Shown piece after piece: positions 58,008-64,000 of a stretch of 64,000 nt of DNA. The notes under the pieces were generated by a model. It saw nothing but the letters and a program-made list of their open reading frames with translations. It made no database searches and was not told the DNA's origin. This DNA comes from Lolium rigidum. Lineage: Eukaryota; Streptophyta; Magnoliopsida; Poales; Poaceae. The position numbers and the translations under genes were made by a program. Location: the NCBI RefSeq assembly GCF_022539505.1, contig NC_061513.1, positions 349,475,696 to 349,539,695 on the forward strand, read 5' to 3'. The stretch's first letter is position 1; the number at the start of each line of letters is the position of its first letter.

Positions 58008-59521
58008 TGATGTCTACGTTCCCCCTCCTTTCCTGTAGACAGTGTTGGGCCTCCAAGAGCAGAGGTTTGTAGAACAGCAGCAAGTTTTCCCTTAAGTGGA
58101 TCACCCAAGGTTTATCGAACTCAGGGAGGAAGAGGTCAAAGATATCCCTCTCATGCAACCCTGCAACCACAAAGCAAGAAGTCTCTTGTGTCCCCAACAC
58201 ACCTAATAGGTGCACTAGTTCGGCGAAGAGATAGTGAAATACGGGTGGTATGAATAAGTATGAGCGAGTAGCAACGGTGCCGTAAAATAGCTTGTCGGCG
58301 TGTAGTTGATGGTGGTAGTATTGCAGCAGTAGTAACACAAGTAAAACAGTAAACAAGCGTAGTAACGCAGCAGTATTTAGGAACAAGGCCTAGGGATTAG
58401 ACTTTCACTAGTGGACACTCTCAACATTGATCACATAACAGAATAGATAAATGCATACTCTACACTTTTGTTGGATGATGAACGCATTGCGTAGGATTAC
58501 ACGAACCCTCAATGCCGGAGTTAACAAGCTCCACAATTTGTTCATATTTAAGTAACCTTATAGTGTAAGATAGATCAAAAGACTAAACCAAGTACTAACA
58601 TAGCATGCACACTGTCACCTTCATGCATATGTAGGAGGAATAGATCACATCAATATTATCATAGCAATAGTTAACTTCGCAATCTACAAGAGATCATGAT
58701 CATAGCATAAACCAAGTACTAACACGGTGCACACACTTGTCACCTTTACACACGTGCGGGAGGAATATAACTACTTTAATAACATTGCTAGAGTAGCACA
58801 TAGATGAATAGTGATACAAAACTCATATGAATCTCAATCATGTAAAGCAGCTCATGAGATTATTGTATTGAGGTACATGGGAGAGATGAACCACATAGCT
58901 ACCGGTACAGCCCCGAGCCTCGATGGAGAACTACTCCCTCCTCATGGGAGCAGCGAGCGGTGATGAAGATGGCGGTGGAGATGGCAGCGGTGTCGATGGA
59001 GAAGCCTTCCGGGGGCACTTCCCCGTCCCGGCGGCGTGCCGGAACAGAGACTCCTGTCCCCCAGATCTTGGCTTCGCGATGGCGACGGCTCTGGAAGGTT
59101 TCTGTGGGTTTCGTCGAACACCTCAGGGTTTTCGCGACGGAGGCTTTATATAGGCGAAGAGGCGGCGCAGGAGGGCTTCTGGGGGGCCCACACCATAGGG
59201 CGGCGCGGCCCCCCCTCTGGCCGCGCCAGGGTGTGGTGTGGGGCCCCCAGGGCTCCCCTCTGGCGGCTCTCGGGTGTTCTGGATGGTTCCGGGAAAAATA
59301 GGAACCTAGGCGTTGATTTCGTCCGATTCCGAGAATATTTCGTTACTAGGATTTCTGAAACCAAAAACAGCAGAAAACAGGAACTGGCACTTCGGCATCT
59401 TGTTAATAGGTTAGTTCCAGAAAATGCACGAATATGACATAAAGTGTGCATATAACATGTAGATAACATCAATAATGTGGCATGGAACATAAGAAATTAT
59501 CGATACGTCGGAGACGTATCA
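58008..59521 (-). repeat. 3' LTR of element I
   Basis: 1514 bp, plus-strand TGATGTCTAC...GACGTATCA. It matches 63015-64000 over the visible part. A TATATAAA box lies on the minus strand at 59145-59152. Confidence 0.93.
59145..59152 (-). promoter_or_regulatory. TATA box of element I 3' LTR
   Basis: Minus strand TATATAAA between a GC-rich stretch and the CTCCGTCGCGAAAACCC region, at the same relative place as in B. Confidence 0.65.
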
Positions 59522-59539
59522 GCATCCCCAAGCTTAGTT
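59522..59539 (-). promoter_or_regulatory. Polypurine tract of element I
   Basis: Minus strand AACTAAGCTTGGGGATGC adjoining the LTR, identical to B. Confidence 0.75.
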
Positions 59540-59556
59540 CTGCTCGTCCCGAGCAG
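59540..59556 (-). other. Stem-loop upstream of polypurine tract, element I
   Basis: Same arms CTGCTCG/CGAGCAG as B (14419-14435). Confidence 0.7.
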
Positions 59557-62099
59557 GTAAAACGATAACACAGATAATTTCCGGAGTGACATGCCATCAT
59601 AACCTTGATCATACTATTTGTAAAGCATATGTAGTGAATGCAGCGATCAAAACAATGTATATGACATGAGTAAACAAGTGAATCATATAGCAAAGACTTT
59701 TCATGAATAGCACTTCAAGACAAGCATCAATAAGTCCTGCATAAAAGTTAACTCATAAAGCAATAATTCAAAGTAAAGGTATTGAAGCAACATAAAAGAA
59801 GATTAAGTTTCAGCGGTTGCTTTCAACTTGTAACATGTATATCTCATGGATATTGTCAACATAGAGTAATATAATAAGTGCAATAAGCAAGTATGTAGGA
59901 ATCAATGCACAGTTCACACAAGTGTTTGCTTCTTGAGGTGGAGAGAAATAGGTGAACTGACTCAACAATGAAAGTAAAAGAATTGTCCTCCATAGAGGAA
60001 AAGCATCGATTGCTATATTTGTGCTAGAGCTTTGATTTTGAAAACATGAAACAATTTTGTCAACGGTAGTAGTAAAGCATATGTATCATGTAAATTATAT
60101 CTTACAAGTTGCAAGCCTCATGCATAGTATACTAATAGTGCCCGCACCTTGTCCTAATTAGCTTGGACTACCGGATCATCACAATGCACATGTTTTGACC
60201 AAGTGTCACAAAGGGGTACCTCTATGCCGCCTGTACAAAGGTCTAAGGAGAAAGCTCGCATTTTGGATTTCTCGCTATTGATTATTCTCAACTTAGACAT
60301 CCATACCGGGACAACATAGACAACAGATAATGGACTCCTCTTTTATGCATAAGCATGTAACAACAATTAATAATTTTCTCATTTGAGATTTGAGGATATA
60401 TGTCCAAAACTGAAACTTCCACCATGGATCATGGCTTTAGTTAGCGGCCTAATGTTCTTCTCTAACAATATGCATGCTTAACCATAAGGTGGTAGATCGC
60501 TCTTACTTCAAACAAGACGGACATGCATAGCAACTCACATGATATTCAACAAAGAATAGTTGATGGCGTCCCCAGAAACATGGTTATCGCACAACAAGCA
60601 ACTTAATAAGAGATAAAGTGCATAAGTACATATTCAATACCACAATAGTTTTTAAGCTATTTGTCCCATGAGCTATATATTGCAAAGGTGAATGATGGAA
60701 TTTTAAAGGTAGCACTCAAGCAATTTACTTTGGAATGGCGGAAAATACCATGTAGTAGGTAGGTATGGTGGACACAAATGGCATAGTGGTTGGCTCAAGT
60801 ATTTTGGATGCATGAGAAGTATTCCCTCTCGATACAAGGTTTAGGCTAGCAAGGTTTATTTGAAACAAACACAAGGATGAACCGGTGCAGCAAAACTCAC
60901 ATAAAAGACATATTGAAAACATTATAAGACTCTACACCGTCTTCCTTGTTGTTTAAACTCAATACTAGAAATTATCTAGACCTTAGAGAGACCAAACATG
61001 CAAACCAAATTTTAGCATGCTCTATATATTTGTTCATTAATGGGTGCAAAGTATATGATGCAAGAGCTTAAACATGAGCACAACAATTGCCAAGTATCAC
61101 ATTATCCAAGACATTTATAGCAATTACTACATGTATCATTTTCCAATTCCAACCATATAACAATTTAACGAAGAGAAAACTTCGCCATGATTATTATGAG
61201 CTAAGAACACATGTGTTCATACGAACCAGCGGAGCGTGTCTCTCTCCCACACAAGCATGATGTAATCCAATTTATTCAAACACAAACAAAAACAAAAGCA
61301 TACAGACGCTCCAAGTAAAGTACATAAGATGTGACCGAATAAAAATATAGTTTCAGGGGAGGAACCTGATAATGTTGTCGATGAAGAAGGGGATGCCTTG
61401 GGCATCCCCAAGCTTAGATGCTTGAGTCTTCTTGAAATATGCAGGGATGAACCACCGGGGCATCCCCAAGCTTAGACTTTTCACTCTTCTTGATCATAGT
61501 ATATCATCCTCCTCTCTTGACCCTTGAAAACTTCCTTCACACCAAACTTCTCATAAACTTCATTAGAGGGGTTAGTACATAATCAAAAACTCACATGTTC
61601 AGAGGTGACACAATCATTCTTAACACTTCTGGACATTGCATAAAGCTACTGGACATTCATGGATCAAAGAAATTCATCCAACATAGCAAAAGAGGCAATG
61701 CGAAATAAAAGGCAGAATCTGTCAAAACAGAACAGTCCGTAAAGACGAATTTCTAATAAATACTTCCGTTGCTCAGATCAGAAAACTCAAAACTAATGAA
61801 AGTTGCGTACATATCTGAGGAACACGCACGTAAATTGGCATATTTTTCTGATTTTTCTACAGAGAAAACAGCCCAGATTTGTGACAGATAGAAATCTGTT
61901 TCTGCGCAGAAATCCAAATCTAGTATCAACCTTCGATTAGAGGCTTCACTTGGCACAACAAAACACAAAACTAAGATAAGGAGAGGTTGCTACAGTAGTA
62001 AACAACTTCCAAGACACAAAATAAAAACCAAGTACTGTAGCAAAATAACACATGGGTTATCTCCCAAGAAGTTCTTTCTTTATAGCCATTAAGATGGGC
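59557..62099 (-). other. Non-coding interior of element I
   Basis: About 2.5 kb collinear with 11880-14418 of B on the opposite strand and without a supported gene. The stem-loop with GGGGATGCC arms is at 61389-61409, and a second polypurine-like block lies near 61459. Confidence 0.7.
61389..61409 (-). other. Internal stem-loop in element I
   Basis: Arms GGGGATGCC and GGCATCCCC around TTG (plus-strand reading), matching A and B. Confidence 0.7.
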
Positions 62100-62850
62100 T
62101 CAGCAATTTTGATGATGCACTCGCAAGAAATAGTATTTGAAGCAAAAGAGAGCATCAAGAGGCAAATTCAAAACACATTTAAGTCTAACATGCTTCCTAT
62201 GCAAAGGAATCTTGTAAATAAACAAGTTCATGAAGAGCAAAGTAACAAGCATAGGAAGATAAAACAAGCATAGCTTCAAAAATTTCAGCACATAGAGAGG
62301 TGTTTTAGTAACATGAAAATTTCTACAACCATATTTTCCTCTCTCATAATAACTTTCAGTAGTGTCATGAGCAAACTCAACAATATAACTATCACATAAA
62401 GCATTCTTATCATGAGTCTCATGCATAAAATTATTACTACTCCCAACATAAGCATAGTTATTCTTATTAATTGTAGTAGGAGCAAATTCAACAAAGTAGC
62501 TATCATTATTATTCTCATCAAGTGTAGGAGGCATAGTATTATCAACATAAAAATTACTCTCCATAGTAGGCAGCACTAAAAGACCAATACCATTATAATC
62601 ATCATAAATAGGAGGCAAAGTATCATCAAAGAAAATTTTCTCCTCAATGCTTGGGGGACTAAAAAGATCATGAAAACCAGCTTCCCCAAGCTTAGGACTT
62701 TCTATATCATTATCAACAATGGTGTTCAAAGCGTTCATACTAATATTACTACCAGACATGCAAATAAGATTCCATAGGTTTTTTAATTTTCGCATCAAAC
62801 AATCCATGTTTTAAATCAGGAAATAGAATAAGAAGCTCATTCTTGTCCAT
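62100..62850 (-). pseudogene. Element I protein of unknown function (homologue of the element B protein)
   Basis: The main open frame (62807-62100, 235 codons) matches the element B protein from SMNALNTIV onward, with an extra acidic stretch (PPTLDENNNDSYFVEFAPTT) and the same hydrophobic C-terminus (LPMLVTLLFMNLFIYKIP). The likely original ATG is at 62850 (MDKNELLILFPDLKHGLFDA), but that frame hits a stop soon after IKKPMESY, so a frameshift lies near 62765. The middle and C-terminus are strongly similar between I and B, hinting at past constraint. No domain recognised. Confidence 0.55.
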
Positions 62851-62925
62851 TATGCCAAACTAGTGTAAACAAGAAACAAAAAGATGCAATTGCAGGATCT
62901 AAAGGAAATAGCTTCGAGTACTTAC

Positions 62926-63004
62926 AACGGCGCCGGAAAATAGCTTAGTAGCCGAGATCCGGAGTGTGAGTACCTTTTACCTTTCCTCCCCGGCAACGGC
63001 GCCA
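62926..63004 (-). other. Primer-binding site of element I, apparently duplicated
   Basis: The functional-looking site is 62987-63004 (minus TGGCGCCGTTGCCGGGGA), 10 bases from the LTR. About 66 bases further inside, near 62926-62944, lies a second partial copy with the same flank (plus strand ACAACGGCGCCGGAAAATAGCTT). The intervening sequence has no similarity to either. Confidence 0.7.
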
Positions 63005-63014
63005 GAAAATAGCT

Positions 63015-64000
63015 TGATGTCTACGTTCCCCCTCCTTTCCTGTAGACAGTGTTGGGCCTCCAAGAGTGAGAGGTTTGTAGAACAGCAGCAAGTTTTCCCT
63101 TAAGTGGATCACCCAAGGTTTATCGAACTCGGGGAGGAAGAGGTCAAAGATATCCCTCTCATGCAACCCCGCAACCACAAAGCAAGAAGTCTCTTGTGTC
63201 CCCAACACACCTAATAGGTGCACTAGTTCGGCGAAGAGATAGTGAAATACAGGTGGTATGAATAAGTATGAGCAGTAGCAACGGTGCCGGAAAATAGCTT
63301 GTCGGCGTGTAGTTGATGGTGGTAGTATTGCAGCAAGTAGTAACACGGTAGAAACGATAGAACAAGCGAGTAGTAACGCAGCAGTATTTAGGAACAAGGC
63401 CTAGGGATTAGACTTTCACTAGTGGACACTCTCAACATTGATCACATAACAGAATAGATAAATGCATACTCTACACTTTTGTTGGATGATGAACGCATTG
63501 CGTAGGATTACACGAACCCTCAATGCCGGAGTTAACAAGCTCCACAATTTGTTCATATTTAAGTAACCATATAGTGTAAGATAGATCAAAAGACTAAACC
63601 AAGTACTAACATAGCATGCACACTGTCACCTTCATGCATATGTAGGAGGAATAGATCACATCAATATTATCATAGCAATAGTTAACTTCGCAATCTACAA
63701 GAGATCATGATCATAGCATAAACCAAGTACTAACACGGTGCACACACTCGTCACCTTTACACACGTGCGGGAGGAATATAACTACTTTAATAACATTGCT
63801 AGAGTAGCACATAGATGAATAGTGATACAAAACTCATATGAATCTCAATCATGTAAAGCAGCTCATGAGATTATTGTATTGAGGTACATGGGAGAGATGA
63901 ACCACATAGCTACCGGTACAGCCCCGAGCCTCGATGGAGAACTACTCCCTCCTCATGGGAGCAGCAGCGGTGATGAAGATGGCGGTGGAGATGGCAGCGG
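63015..64000 (-). repeat. 5' LTR of element I, partial (runs off window)
   Basis: Begins TGATGTCTACG after the primer site and continues past the end of the window. It is nearly identical to 58008-58990. Confidence 0.92.

Larger units (their letters stand above)
58008..64000 (-). mobile_element. Element I: non-autonomous LTR retrotransposon, right end outside window
   Basis: Read on the minus strand: partial 5' LTR (from 63015 rightward), tRNA-Asp primer site, a B-like protein ORF, B-like non-coding interior, hairpin, polypurine tract and 3' LTR (59521 to 58008). The interior is close to B, but the LTR belongs to the F/G family (end GTAGACATCA) with only the U3 start shared with B. No pol. 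Inserted in the 5' LTR of D. Confidence 0.9.

Overview
The window looks like intergenic DNA from a large grass genome, most likely Triticeae (wheat, barley or a relative). It is almost entirely nested LTR retrotransposons of types familiar from that tribe, with long LTRs beginning TGATACGTCTCC or TGTAACATCCC. Plant features are everywhere: tRNA-Asp and tRNA-Met primer-binding sites, a Helitron end, and a Mutator-like element carrying F-box/DUF295 and B3 gene copies. I see no free-standing host gene, rRNA or tRNA gene. Species and element family names cannot be fixed from sequence alone, so elements are lettered A to I.

Layout. The host of the nest is D, an old minus-strand Ty3/Gypsy chromovirus whose pieces run from 28834 to 58007. 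Into D went: element A (3' LTR of D), a Pack-MULE (34335-39342, in reverse transcriptase), solo LTR G (40230-41688, between gag and protease), solo LTR E (42532-45600, in gag) holding solo LTR F (42667-44132), element H (46878-55619, an Athila-type Gypsy, in the upstream ORF), and element I (from 58008, in the 5' LTR of D, running off the right edge). Element A (2921-28833) is itself split by element C (7093-28143), a plus-strand Gypsy with 4.3-kb LTRs, and C is split by element B (9329-16047), a non-autonomous element. This makes a four-level nest D > A > C > B. At the left edge a Helitron 3' end (2892-2920) abuts the truncated interior of A. Matching target-site duplications were found for B (GTCAC), C (TGTTG), E (TCTTT), F (AGCGC), G (GCCCC), H (TAGCT) and the MULE (9 bp, TAGTAACAT).

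Function. C and D encode an extra upstream ORF, Gag, protease, RT, RNase H, integrase and a chromodomain-like tail, all broken by stops, insertions or small deletions. H lacks protease and the RT active site. A, B and I lack pol and would need enzymes in trans; they share the tRNA-Asp primer site and non-coding modules with H. The Pack-MULE carries an intron-containing F-box/DUF295 gene and a divergent intron-containing B3-domain gene plus two minisatellites.

Most notable: (1) the two-gene Pack-MULE; (2) a recurrent one-base CTG versus CTCG difference between repeat copies that also coincides with the frameshifts in both MULE genes, suggesting consensus error and intact genes; (3) a stem-loop with a compensatory base-pair change just upstream of the polypurine tract in A versus B/I; (4) modular LTRs and mosaic interiors; (5) an uncharacterised ORF upstream of gag shared by C and D.
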